Below are positions 1 to 10,378 of a stretch of 64,000 nucleotides of DNA, in pieces (position 1 is the stretch's first letter; each line of letters starts with the position of its first letter). A model generated the notes under the pieces. That model ran no database searches. It worked only from the letters and a program-made list of their open reading frames with translations, and had not been told where the DNA came from. This stretch comes from Lytechinus variegatus. Taxonomy: Eukaryota; Echinodermata; Echinoidea; Temnopleuroida; Toxopneustidae. The stretch is taken from positions 22,892,425-22,956,424 of the forward strand of contig NC_054751.1 in assembly GCF_018143015.1 (NCBI RefSeq), given 5' to 3'. A program made the position numbers and the translations under genes.

Positions 1-668
1 ATGCAGTTCCCAGGACTCTTTCAAAGTGTAAACTTTTTATTGATACGCACTGTAGGCATGGGAGGGTGCTTGTGCCTTTCACGACCAATGCGTTTTCTCT
101 GATCTAAAGTTGATTTTAAGCCCCGATGTATTTTGATGTACCTTCATTACTGCTTAATATAGCTTATTGCATTTTTTTTTGTTGGGGGTAGAGCAAAATT
201 GCATTCAAAGAATGAAATCAAATTCGTAAACAGTGTCTGTATCGCACTTGATATAAATATACTGTATATTATGATATATTTTGAAGATATATGCCAAATG
301 CCAACTTACATGGATACACCTTGTTCGGTAAAACTTTTCAATAAATATGATTGTTTTCACCTTTTAATATGGTGCAGTAAGCTTTATTTTGCACTGTAGA
401 AGGGGCGGGATTGTAGCCCATAGGAAGGGGGTGTGAATTGAAAATAATGCACCAGTAACCGCACATTTGCATCATTGGACACTGGGTTACAAATGGCAAA
501 CTCCCATTCTAAACGGCGGAGAGCTTGACATTTTTACGTGCTGTAGGTTAAGATTCTACATGTAAACTTAATTGGGCAACTTGGTGGTACCCTATACGCA
601 AAAATACTTAAGGTTGCATATTTTGACATGTTTACGTGTAGTAGACGGTCTCATAGGCCATGTACAAG
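1..668. other. Unassigned AT-rich flank of the foldback element
   Basis: I see no gene, RNA or clear repeat here. The short open frame beginning near 199 has no recognisable domain and is AT-driven. The inverted-arm homology with 7920 and below stops at about 669, so this is taken as the outer flank of the foldback element. Confidence 0.5.
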
Positions 669-1837
669 ACCTGGAAAAGTTGTTAGGTACAAGGTTTTTT
701 TGTTGATTCGTGTTCTAGATGGGTATTGAAGTAAATTCAGCTTGGTTGCCACCTTGGCAACCTTGAGCAATTTTTTTAATTCGCCTAATTAGCATAATCA
801 TCTAATTAGCATATGTACGATATGTAATATACTACTTCTCTTAAACAGAAAGACTAAAAACATAAATCATATCATTTTTCTAAGAGGTCCTGTGACGAGG
901 AATCGATTTATAGCAATAATTTAAATATTTAAGTTATGCAATTATCGTAATCAGCCTAATTAGCATAATGAGCTAATTAGCATAAGTGTAATATATACGT
1001 ATTTGTGGATGTCTATCCAAAAAAATGCCCAATATGTAGATAATGCATCTTTTTTAGGGTTTTCTATAGCGAGGAATTATTTATGACATTATTTTTTTTT
1101 CATTTTAACCAATATAATCGCTGTAATTAGCATAATTCACTAATTAACATATATGTGTGTAATATATATAAAATACATATTTCTTTGTCATTTCATATCG
1201 AGAATGCCCGAAAAATGAATAATACAGCTATCCTATGTTTTCTATGGCGAGGAATTCATTTATGACATTATTTTTTCCATTTTAACCAATGCAGTCGCTG
1301 TAATTAGCATAATTAGCATAATCGACCTAATGCACTAATTAACGTATAGTGGCATGTAGATTTATTTGTCAAAGTACTACAACAGTCTGAAAACATAAAT
1401 AATACAGCTATCATATGGTATTATTCTATGAGGAATTCTTTTGTGAAATTATTTTTCCCGGTTTAACAAATGTTATTTTTTAATTAGCGTAATTAGCATA
1501 ATGCGCTAATTAACTTATGAGCAATATTCTACATATGAATATATATTTCTTTGTCATTTTATATCAAGAATGCCCGAAAACATGAATAGCACAGCTATCC
1601 GATGATTTCCTATGACTAGGAATTCACTTATGACATTATTTTTACCTTTTTACCAATGTAATTTTCGTAGCATAACGCACTAATTAACATACATGTGCAA
1701 CATATAAATATATATAACGGTGTGTATATATTTGTGACATTTTCTTTTGTGACATTATTTTCCCCGTTTAACAAATGTTATTGTGCAATTAGTGCAATCA
1801 GTATACTGCGCTAATTAACATAATTCACAATATAATT

Positions 1838-1898
<61 letters not shown>

Positions 1899-2010
1899 TT
1901 TGTCATTTTATATTTAAAAAAATGCCCGAAAACATGAATAATACAGCTATTTCATAGTTTTTCTATGACGAGGAATTCATGGTGTAATTAGCTTAATTGG
2001 CATAATGAGC
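669..2010 (+). mobile_element. Foldback-type element, left inverted arm (about 180-bp tandem monomers)
   Basis: This arm is matched in reverse complement by 6664-7920. The outermost matching words are ACCTGGAAAAGTTGTTAGG here and the inverse of its variant ending at 7920. The arm is built of about seven diverged monomers. The recurring phrase GAGGAATT(C) followed by TTATGACATT falls near 894, 1070, 1248, 1429, 1615 and 1970, about 180 bp apart. Each monomer also carries AATTAGCATAATGCGCTAATTA-like words and ATGCCCGAAAACATGAATA-like words. Long terminal inverted repeats made of tandem monomers are the hallmark of foldback elements, such as Drosophila FB/Galileo and the sea urchin TU elements. 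No transposase is visible, and no target-site duplication was found at the outer ends. Confidence 0.8.
1838..1894. repeat. (CA)n-(TA)n compound microsatellite
   Basis: A run of CA dinucleotides passes into a run of TA dinucleotides within the left foldback arm, between monomers. It is low-complexity and probably polymorphic in length. Confidence 0.95.
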
Positions 2011-2016
2011 TAATCA

Positions 2017-2893
2017 AAGTGGAACGCCTCTGGCAGTCTCGCCTGCATTACGCGATTTTATATAGCAGCAGTTTTGACTTTGAAAACAGCTATTGCATAA
2101 AATATTCACGTAAGAACAATTTATATGATGTCCATTGATCCAAAATGGTCTTAGACCATGATCAAATGACCTAACATGTGTGCAAAACAATCCTTCGTCC
2201 TTGATTACCCATATGTTTATGTTTCATGAACTAGATCCATAAACTTTCTAAGATATGATGCCAAGTTAAAAAATACCCCTAACATGGCCAAAGTTCATTG
2301 ACCTTACATTACCTTTGATCTTGGTCATTTGACCTGACATGCGCACAGGATATATAGGGATAGGCCTACATGGTTGCATTTATTTCCAAGTTTCATTAAC
2401 TACATGTGGATCCATAAACTTTTAAAGTTATGACAATTTCACAAATACCCCCAACATGGCCAAAGTTCATTGACGCTAAGTGACCTTTGACCTCGGTCAT
2501 GTGACCTGAAACTCAAACAGAATATTCAGTATTACTTGATTACCCTTATGTTTAAGTTTCGTGAACTAGGTTCTTACACTTTCTAGGTTATGACGACATT
2601 TCAAAAACTTATCCTTGGTTAAGATTTCGATATGTATTCCCCCAACAAGATCTTAGTTCATTGGCCGTAAATGACCATTGACCTTAGTAATGCGACCTGA
2701 AACTAAGGCAAGATGTTCAGTAATACTTGATTACTTTTATGCCCCAGTTTCATGAACTAGGTTCATATACTTTCTAAGTTATATGACATTGACATTGCTT
2801 GGTTTATATGATATCAATGTTGACGACGCTGCCATCGACGCCATCGTCGGAAAAGCGGCGCCTTTAGTTTCCCTCTGCAATGCATGCGAGACA
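2017..2893. mobile_element. TIR-bounded dispersed repeat with internal ~170-bp subrepeats, inserted in the foldback element
   Basis: The unit starts near GTGGAACGCCTCTGGCAG. GTCTCGCCTGCAT at 2036-2048 is mirrored by ATGCATGCGAGAC at 2880-2892, an inverted terminal pair. The interior consists of roughly four imperfect direct repeats. Each runs through 'cttgattaccc(t)tatgttt', 'catgaactag', 'ctttctaa..tatgatg', 'aacatggccaaagttcattgac' and 'tgacctttgacctcggtcatgtgacct'. The tail 2825-2880 is GC-rich (gacgacgctgccatcgacgcc). Foldback-type monomer sequence resumes at 2893, so the unit interrupts that element. No coding capacity is seen, so it is probably non-autonomous. Confidence 0.7.
2481..2493 (-). 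promoter_or_regulatory. DR1-like nuclear receptor half-site pair inside the repeat
   Basis: TGACCTTTGACCT reads on the minus strand as two AGGTCA half-sites separated by one base, the DR1 layout used by RXR, HNF4 and COUP-TF type receptors. Diverged versions recur in neighbouring subrepeats. The match is seen in sequence. Binding and function are only conjecture, because it lies in a decayed repeat with no promoter nearby. Confidence 0.25.
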
Positions 2894-3440
2894 ATAACTA
2901 CAGTGACAACGAAATATATGTATTGCACCTGTATTTCAATTACCACTAACCATATGATAGCTGTATTTTTCATGTTTTCAGGCACATTCGATATAAACTA
3001 ACATAGAAGAAATATGAAAAAAAATGAAAATCCATAATTTATTGTTCGAAATAGACATGAAATACTCCAAAAATTGCTTTTCCCAATTGATCGTGGGCCC
3101 GGCAGCCGCTGAGCAGGGCCAGATCGACGAGGCTCTATCTCTTTAATCGTTGAACGTCAAACAGGGTAGCAGCAACTCCCATCTTTTAACGTCTTTTGGT
3201 CTGACGCGGCCGGGGGTTTGAACCCCCGAACTCCCGGTTGTGAGACGGACGCTCTACCAACTGAGCCAACACACTGGTCATAGGAATACATGTCTTGATA
3301 TATTGCACATAGATGTTGATTAGTGCATTGGGCCAGTAATTCTAATTAAGGCATTGACATTGGTTAAAATGGAAAATTACTGTCATAAATGAATTCATCA
3401 ACAATTGATGACAAAATGACCTGGAAAATTCATACAAACC
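2893..3440 (-). mobile_element. Foldback arm monomers in right-arm orientation, interrupted by a SINE
   Basis: 2952-3000 (atagctgtatttttcatg, cattcgatataaa) and 3310-3412 (gcattgggccagtaattct, cattggttaaaatggaaaat, gtcataaatgaattcatc) match the monomers of 6664-7920 in the same orientation. The inner part of the right arm therefore begins here. It was separated from the rest by the LINE insertions at 3445-6655. Confidence 0.65.
3090..3285 (-). mobile_element. tRNA-derived SINE (tRNA-Val-like head)
   Basis: On the minus strand, 3276 to about 3203 reads as a tRNA-like head. It has an A box TGGCTCAGTTGG, a D stem GCTC/GAGC, an anticodon loop CTCACAA (anticodon CAC, Val if it were functional), a TTCGGGGGTTCAAACCCCCG T arm and a B box GGTTCAAACCC. 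The 5' and 3' acceptor strands do not pair, so it is not a working tRNA gene. A non-tRNA body follows to about 3090 (AGACGTTAAAAGATGGGAG, GTTGCTGCTACCCTG), typical of a Pol III SINE. The 3' limit is uncertain. Confidence 0.7.
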
Positions 3441-4116
3441 ATATTTCAAGATTCAAGATTCAAGATTCAAGAAATTTATTTCATTTCCAAAACAAATATA
3501 AATCGAATGCAAATACAAATCAAAGTACGAATACAAAATAATTTTTAACTTAGCATAATTATATAACAAACGCTTGTATGAGCGTATATGGAAATGAGGG
3601 GATCCACTAAAAAAGCATTGCTTGTAGAGCGTGGATCCCCTATAGCTAGTTGAATAAATGATTTATATAAAGCAATTAAGACAAGACAAAGCAATAAAAA
3701 TTAAGTAAATATGGAAATTCATTCGGCTGAACGAATATACAATATCATAAAAATGGGAAAGTAAAATGTGATAAATAAAATAGGAAAAACTATTTTAGAG
3801 TAAGAAAGGAAATGATAGCAAAAATGGAAATAAGGTGACAAAAATATGGGACATGTATTATCAAAGACACACACACATACAGACACGCGAACAAAGAAAA
3901 CAATATAGTGACATATTAGAGGATGGAGGAGAGAGAGAGAGAAAAAAGAATTAGGCTGACCGATAGAGGGAGAGGGAGAGGGGGGGGGGAGAACAAAATT
4001 TGAACATGGATCAACGAGAGCGCTAGCATGAAAACACAGATTTGGGATTGATACCCGGGTGATAAAGGAAAATTTAGTGTTAAATACAAGATGCATGGAG
4101 CTAACAGAGAAACAAA

Positions 4117-4863
4117 TCAACTTCGTTTGTAGGATACTAACAAAAATACTTTTAATTTTCTCTTAAAGGAGTTAATGGAGGGGGCCTGTTGAATATCATT
4201 GTGGAGAGAGTTCCAAAATTTTGGGGCTGTAAAAATGAAAGTACTTTGAGCAAAAATAGTTCTTAGCATTGGTAGATGAAAGTGATCGCCATGTCTGGTA
4301 GGATATGTATGATTACTGTTATTTTGAAGAAACATATCGTGGAATACGGAGCGAATCATGTCGTTTTTATAGTTGTACATAAACTGTCCTAGTTGAAATA
4401 AATACAAGTCTTGGATTTTAAACAAATTATATTCGAGGGATAGCGGGTCAGTGTGAGAACGGGGATGTGAAAATGAAATGATACGAAGAGCTTTTTTTTG
4501 TAGTAGTAATATTCTGTTTAGTAAATTTTTGTGTGTATTGCCCCAAACCAGGATTCCGTAGTTGAGATATGGTAATATAAGAGAAGAATATAGAGTTAGT
4601 AGAGAGGTAACAGGAATAAATGTTTTTAACCTATTTATGATGCCTATGTTACGAGAGATGGTTTTGCAAATATTGTCAATGTGACATTTCCAGGAGAGTT
4701 TGTTATCTACATGGACACCCAGGAATTTGATTGACGAAACACTTTCCAGCTGAATATCTTCAATACATATATCAAGAGGCAACGAATCTATAGTATTACT
4801 GAATACCATGTATTTGGTTTTTTGAAGATTGATTGATAATTTGTTAGCTCTAATCCAACTCAA
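4117..4863 (-). pseudogene. LINE RT C-terminal fragment (248 codons open)
   Basis: The 3' half of the LINE ORF2 downstream of the frameshift. It begins MSWIRANKLSINLQKTK, the conserved region just after the RT active site, and ends with a RxFRxxLK-like basic tail (FKRKLKVFLLVSYKRS). It lacks the catalytic palm and is a fragment, not an independent gene. Confidence 0.8.
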
Positions 4864-4886
4864 AACTTTAGTTAATTCATAATTTA

Positions 4887-5410
4887 TTATTTCAGCAAGA
4901 GTAAGCGGATTCTTGTGGGAAAAAATAAATTTGTGTCATCCGCAAAAATAATGAAAGATAGAATACTGGATGCTCTGCTAAAGTCATTTATATACAAAAT
5001 AAAGAGGAGTGGTCCCAGGATACTTCCTTGCGGCACACCACAGCTAATATTGCACATATTTGAGGGGTGATCATTGAAAGAAACAAATTGTTTTCTGTTG
5101 GAAAGGTAGTTCCTGAACCAATCCAAGGCCTTCCCACGAATACCATAATGCGAAAGTTTATGAAGTAGAATGTCGTGGTTTATTGTATCGAAGGCCTTGG
5201 AGAAGTCCAGGAAAATACCAACCATATGGGAAGACTGATCGACTGCATGAGTAACTTTTTCAACAAAAGATAATAATGCATGAACTGTACTATGCTTTTC
5301 TCTAAAACCAAATTGGAAATTAGAGAAAATGTTATTATCACAACAAAATTTGATTGTTCTGTTATATATTATTTGCTCAATCTTATCTAGAAATACTGGT
5401 ATAATGTATA
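4887..5410 (-). pseudogene. LINE RT palm/fingers fragment
   Basis: Upstream half of the same LINE ORF2. It has fingers (KIEQIIYNR, NFQFGFREKHST), the SKAFDTINHDIL motif, GVPQGSILGP and FADDTN, and the reading frame is lost soon after FADDTNLFF. Sequence upstream of about 5410 belongs to the oppositely oriented neighbour, so the open frame extending to 5459 is chimeric. Confidence 0.8.
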
Positions 5411-6655
5411 AACTTAATTCAATGTTTCCACTCAATATTATGCAAATGTTATATTCCACTTTATTACTTCCGTATTTAAACTATGGCATTCTTGCCTGGG
5501 GAAATTCTAGCAAGCTTCAACTTGATAAAATTTTGGTTATTCAAAAGAGAGCAATTCGTATAATTTCCAATGCCCATATACGGGCTCATACAGGTCCTCT
5601 CTTTTTAGAAAAGGGTGTTTTAAGAGTTTCTGATATTTTCTTTCTGCAATTGGGTTCTTTTATGTTTCAACTGAATAATAATGACTTGCCTCCGGCACTT
5701 AATATATGTTCATAAAAAACAACCAGTTGCATGACTATCCAACACGCCAAGCATTTTCATTTCATCTTCCAAAAACCAGAACAAAATTTGCCCACAATAC
5801 TATTATTTATTCAGGTCCCAAATATTGGAATTCTCTCAATATCGATATAAAAATATCTGTTAGCTTAACTGCATTTAAAAGAAAATTGAAAACGTCTCTT
5901 TTGAGAAAAGAACCCAACTGTAAGCTTTAAATACACAATATATATTTATCTATTTGTACTCAATTGCGTATTACTTTTAAGACGGTCAGAGAGTGGATTG
6001 GGCACCTGGTAGCGAGGGAAACTCTTTTATCAACCACATACCTCTTCTAAGTTTTGCTTCGAACCTTTGATACTTTTTCTCTCCTAGCAACTATCAAGTA
6101 CTTTTCTTTTCCTCGTCTGCCAGGTGCTCCATGCCCTCGCTATGTCCGTATGTTTACCATTGTAATGATGTATTCATATTTACAGCAGCAGATACCCTTA
6201 CAAAGGACCCGTCTACTATTTCACTGGCATACGATCAATTCTGTCAAAATATTTTACGTCATACTTAAACTTCGCAATCGTGAACAGCAATATAATAGAC
6301 GGGTCTTCTTTCCTTCTTTCTTTCTTTTATGTCTTGTTTTGTCCTTGTCTTGTCTAGTAACCTGTGTGCCCCTGATCTTTGTAACGTTCTCTGTTTTCGT
6401 CCTTGTCCAGTTTCTGTAACTTTCTCCGAACTCAGTTCTATTTTTTCTATAATTATTTGTAGCTATCAATGATTACACATGAATTATTTGTTAAGGGCCT
6501 ATCCACAACAAGCTTTTGCTTTACTTTAGGTCCATACACTTAGAATCTGCTTTTATATTGTAATTATGCATAGTATTTGGAAAGAGTATTATGTTTTTCT
6601 TTGTATTTTGATTGATTTGTGGAAAATAAAATGAAAAAAAAAGAAAAAAAAGGAA
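5377..6655 (+). mobile_element. 5'-truncated CR1/L2-type LINE, plus strand
   Basis: Plus-strand translation from about 5377 (CSILSRNTGIMYKLN) aligns with the C-terminal region of the adjacent minus-strand LINE: YLNYGILAWGN, KRAIRIISNAHIRAHTGPLF and then YPTRQAFSFHLP. It is a different, divergent copy. One frameshift or stop separates 5715 from 5706-5930. The 3' UTR runs to an A-rich tail at about 6630-6660. Only the C-terminal domain survives and no RT active site is present. Confidence 0.8.
5706..5930 (+). pseudogene. LINE ORF2 C-terminal fragment
   Basis: This fragment encodes the conserved LINE C-terminus (HDYPTRQAFSFHLPKTRTK, then SGPKYWNSLNIDI and an FKRKLK basic tail), in a different frame from the preceding 5377-5715 piece. 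It ends in a stop at 5928-5930. It is the same family as 4117-4863 in the opposite orientation. Confidence 0.75.
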
Positions 6656-6663
6656 AAAAAATC

Positions 6664-7920
6664 AACATAGAAAACATTAGAAGAGCTGTATTATATATGT
6701 TTTCAGGCCGATGTAGACATTACTTTGACACAGAAATCTATTTATTGCAAATATAATTAATTAGCGCATTATGCTTATTAAGCTAATTATAACAATAACA
6801 TTGTTTAAAGGAAAAAGATAATGTCACAAAAGAATTCCTCATCATTGAAAAACTATAAGATAGCTGTATTATTTATGTTTTGGGGAATTCTCACTCAGTA
6901 TAAAATGACAAAGGAATATATACATTGCACATATATGTTAATTAGCGCATTATGCTAATATACTAATTACGACAATTACATTGGTAAAAAGGGGAAAAGT
7001 AATGTCAGAAATTAATTCCTTGTCATAGAAAACCATGGGATAGCTGTATTATTCATGTATTCGGGCATTTTCGATATAAAATGACAAATGAATATATGTA
7101 TTGCACATATATGTTAATTAGCGCATTGTGCTAATTATACTCATTACGACAATTACATTGGCAAAAAGGAAAGAAAATAACGTCAGAGATTAATTCCTCG
7201 TCATAGAAAATCGTGGGATAGCTGTTTTATTTATGTATTTGGTATTTTCGATATAAAATGAGAAAGGAATATATGTATTGCACATATATGTTAATTAGCG
7301 CATTGTGCTAATTATACTCATTACGACAATTACATTGGTAAAAAGGAAAAAATAACGTCAGAAATTAATTCCTCGTCATAGAAAATCGTGGTATAGCTGT
7401 TTTAATCATGTTTTCGGACATTCTCGATATGAAATGACAAAGAAATATATATTTTTATATGTACTACACATATACATGTATATGTGTTAATTAGTGCTAT
7501 ATCCTAATTATGTTAATTACAGCAATTACATTGGCTAAAATTGATAAATAATGTCATAAATGAATTCCTCGCTATACAAAACCCTTAAAAAGATGCATTA
7601 TCTACATATTGGGCATTTTTTTTTTGATAGACATCCACAAATACGTATATATTACACTTATGCTAATTAGCTCATTATGCTAATTAGGCTGATTACGATA
7701 ATTGCATAACTTAAATGTTTAAATTATTGCCATAAATCGATTCCTCATCACAGGACCTCTTAGTAAAATGACATTATTTATGTTTTTAATCTTTCTGCTC
7801 ATTAGGCTAATTAAAAAAATGCTCAAGGTTGCCAAGGTGGCAACCAAGCTGAATTTATTTCAATACCCATAAAGAACGCAAATCAACAACAAAAAATTGT
7901 ACTTAACAACTTTTCTAGGT
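6664..7920 (-). mobile_element. Foldback-type element, right inverted arm
   Basis: Reverse complement of the left arm. Six monomers are marked by AATTCCTCxTCAT near 6834, 7013, 7194, 7372, 7563 and 7740, about 180 bp apart. The outermost 7800-7920 (CTCAAGGTTGCCAAGGTGG, CAACCAAGCTGAATTTATTT, AACAACTTTTCTAGGT) mirrors 669-790. Together with 669-2010 and 2893-3440 it defines one composite element of about 7.25 kb. Its lower edge directly abuts the A-rich tail of the plus-strand LINE. Confidence 0.8.
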
Positions 7921-8050
7921 ATGAAAAATATACGTTTTCAGATTAACGAACATCGAGGTATAGGCAATTTACGTGTTTCGGAATTACGAAGTGTAACCCT
8001 CCAATAGATGCCTTTATAATGAAAAGGACTTTTTGTTGTATTTTCTATAG

Positions 8051-8320
8051 AGACTGGGTGCGACGGAAGTGGTCAGTCCCCCCTGATGACTATCACATGT
8101 GACCAGGGATCGACGATCAATATCACCGAAGGAGCTTGTGTCAGGGTTACTGATTGTGATGCTTATGACCCCTCCCTAGACAGTCAGTGTGATGACAGAG
8201 GCAAGACGACTGGCTGGGCTGCATATTGCAGGACCACCAATCCATGTACGATCACCGGGACATGCACTGCAGGTCAAACATGTCCTGGGGAATTCACGTA
8301 TATCTACGCAGATTATAAAT
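8051..8320 (+). CDS. SUEL-type (galactose/rhamnose-binding) lectin domain exon of a lectin-PAN gene
   Basis: This exon is bounded by acceptor ...TTTTCTATAG and donor T|GTAAGC, and both ends are phase 1. It encodes about 90 residues with ten cysteines: TGCDGS, TITCDQGSTINITEGACV, QCDD, WAAYCRTTNPCTITG, CTAGQTCPG, YIYADYKC. Cysteine spacing and the terminal Y-x-Y-x-C fit the SUEL/rhamnose-binding lectin fold, which is usually extracellular. The family YGR and DPC sugar-contact motifs are not intact (TC where DPC is expected), so sugar binding is doubtful. One N-glycosylation site (NIT) is present. The last codon is completed by the next exon to give Cys. Start codon and signal peptide must lie in upstream exons I could not find, possibly outside the window. 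Frames downstream link it to the linker exons and the PAN exon. Confidence 0.75.
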
Positions 8321-9072
8321 GTAAGCAGAATAGTTTAAACCAGGGAAACGTTAGTAATCGCACGGTACCCCCCCCCCCTTGCTCAAAGATGGGAGGAAGA
8401 AGAATATGTGTAACTCTTATACCCCTATTCTTTATCCTATTTTCAAACCTTTTTCTTTTCTTTAAAATTTCGAAAAACATGCCAAATATCATAATTCTTA
8501 AAAAAAATCAAAAATCCTAATTCTAGGGGAAAATCATATTTGTCACTTTCCACTTAAAACTCATAAACTATAAAATCCTACTGATTGTCAGCTCTGTATA
8601 CCTCAATAATGAAGAAAAATAGTGCGTGTATGTTTAATGAAATTTGATGCATTAACAAATCCATCTTATTACTCGACAAAAGGAATAAATCAATAAACAG
8701 TATACCTTACAAGCGTAATGAACCAAAAAAAAAGTTTGCGCCGGCCGGCCAGATGGCGCATAATATATGATAATATAAATACAAAAACATAATTTTGGTA
8801 ATATATTGGACATAATATTCAGGAAATAGTATATCAAATACCCCTTTCTGTCTCATTTTTTATTTACTCCTTGGTCCTGAAATTTAGTGGTTCATGGCCT
8901 CCGATCCCCTCCCCTCCCGTGTCTGCACGCCACGTGTTTATAAATGTAAACATGATAAACGAGTGAATTAAGTTCGTGAATTTATGACTTTATAAACGTG
9001 ATGATTTGGACGCACTTCTGTTTTCCTCGTATTCTGGTAGTTATTCATCGTTTTTTCTACTCGTTCATATAG

Positions 9073-9113
9073 GTATATCAGATGAGACAACCAGGCAGAC
9101 TACATTGACAAGT
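9073..9113 (+). CDS. Linker microexon A1 of the lectin-PAN gene
   Basis: A 41-nt exon with acceptor ...CATATAG and donor AGT|GTAGGT. Its first two bases GT complete the Cys codon left by the lectin exon (phase 1), and it ends in phase 0. It encodes ISDETTRQTTLTS, a Thr/Ser-rich linker likely to carry O-glycans. A near-identical exon exists at 18313. The donor GTAGGT is weaker than the GTATGT of the second copy. Confidence 0.6.
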
Positions 9114-9498
9114 GTAGGTATAAAAGGGCGTATTATAATTTTTGTGAAAACATAACCGTGTTCTAAAAGAGAGTATAGAGGGGGGGGGGTCGGGCGTCCA
9201 GACACTTTATATTTTCCATATTTTTGAAGCTTTTTTTGTATTTGGATTACACTAAAAATATGAATTCAATAGTTGTAATCATCTTCTATTTTGTTCTCTA
9301 TATAATATTTCCTACCATTTTGTATAATCGACGAAGCTTCGCTTGTATTTTTTTTCAAATGACTTTCTAAAATTGATCGTCTGGACACACAACCTGTCCG
9401 GACAAAGAACAACTGGGTATATAAAATTAGTTTTATATTTTCACCTGTATGTGTGATCATCTTCCATTCAACCAATTAACATACATGAAACAAAAAAC

Positions 9499-9744
9499 AT
9501 TGGGTGATTTCAAGTCCGATGTTGGCCTTGGTGTTGGTGTTGAAATTTGGATTGCTTCCCCTATATAGCTCTAAAACTTATTCAGAGTTTTTAAAATTGA
9601 TCCAGATCACATTATTGACATCTGAACAACAAGTGAGTGACTTTTCAGAACCATCTTCATTTTTATGTTTGGTGTTTTAATCGTGTAAAAATTGACCTAA
9701 CACCAACACCAAAAGGTCAACACTGAACTTGAAATCACCCATTG
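9499..9744. mobile_element. MITE-like hairpin element, about 246 bp
   Basis: The ends are inverted: TTGGGTGATTTCAAGT at the left and ACTTGAAATCACCCA at the right, extending inward through GGTGTTGGTGTT and AACACCAACACC. It has no coding capacity. It is absent from duplication copy B, so it inserted after the duplication or was lost from B. Confidence 0.75.
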
Positions 9745-10218
9745 AATTGTTTAGAGTTAGCCGAAAACTGTAGTTCTTTCATTCTCATGAAACCTATAAC
9801 ATTCTCCAATTCATTTTGTCAAGTTATAAAGTCATATACTAAGATTACATTTTGTCAGGGGATAAAAGATTTACACACACTTTTTTGGAGCTCAATGTCA
9901 GTATAGTTTATTGAATATACATTCATCACGTTCATTAAGATTTATTGCATTCCATTACCGTTGTACTTTGCAAACCATATCAGTTTGTCGAGTTGGGTTA
10001 AAAAAAACTGAAGATCTAAGCATGATAACAGCGTTCTTGAGTTTGATTAATGTGATTTTTCACCCTTCTTGGAGAGGGACAGTGGTCCTTACCTTACCAA
10101 AGCCTACTTCACAAAGTCAGTCGACCGGTGAATGAAAAATATCAAGATTATCGTATAATTGAATATTCAAATCAATACTGACGGAAGAGTGTTGATTTTT
10201 TTTACACCTCAATAAAAG

Positions 10219-10261
10219 CCCACTCCTGAAGAGTCTACCGAAAGCCCGTCTCCAACACCAG
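10219..10261 (+). CDS. Linker exon A2 of the lectin-PAN gene
   Basis: A 43-nt exon with acceptor AATAAAAG and strong donor CAG|GTAAAT, entering in phase 0 and leaving in phase 1. It encodes PTPEESTESPSPTP plus the first base of a Gly or Asp codon. Pro/Ser/Thr-rich, acidic, mucin-like linker. Its coding sequence is identical to exon B2 at 18857 except for one synonymous base in the first codon. Confidence 0.65.
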
Positions 10262-10378
10262 GTAAATAATTCTTATCCAAAACTTTATTCTAGAAGTTAT
10301 CAAGCTCGATCGAATCACTCTAGTTGCTTTATAGTAATTTAGATTAAGAAACATACATAAATTATCATTATGGGTATT

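Larger units (their letters stand above)
3449..5410 (-). mobile_element. 5'-truncated CR1/L2-type LINE, minus strand, frameshifted
   Basis: The minus strand encodes the reverse transcriptase core from about 5410 to 4890, with FLDFSKAFDTINHDILL, GVPQGSILGPLLFILYIND and the catalytic FADDTN box. It then continues in another frame from 4863 to 4117 through the RT thumb and C-terminal region (FLGVHVDNKLSW, PYLNYGILVWGN, HTYPTRHGDHFHLP). The break lies at about 4865-4920. A noncoding 3' part runs down to 3449 and ends in about four copies of a 7-mer (TTCAAGA on the plus strand). Such short-repeat 3' termini are characteristic of CR1/L2-like LINEs. The endonuclease region and ORF1 are absent, so the copy is dead. 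Confidence 0.85.
9030..10300 (+). repeat. Segmental duplication copy A (linker exon pair plus intron)
   Basis: Diverged direct repeat of 18260-18935. Shared landmarks in order are 'cgtattctgg.agttattcatcg', the microexon, 'tcatcttccat', 'catgaaacaaaaa', 'gattacattttgtcagggga', 'cgttcttgag', 'accaaag', the second linker exon and 'taaataattctta'. Copy A is longer mainly because it carries an inserted MITE at 9499-9744. Confidence 0.75.

Noticed and set aside
1838..1894. CRISPR-like or origin-like repeat
   Set aside because: It is a plain CA/TA microsatellite in eukaryotic DNA.
3203..3276. Functional tRNA-Val gene on the minus strand
   Set aside because: A and B boxes, D arm, anticodon loop and T arm are good, but the acceptor strands do not pair and a SINE body follows directly, so it is called a SINE head.
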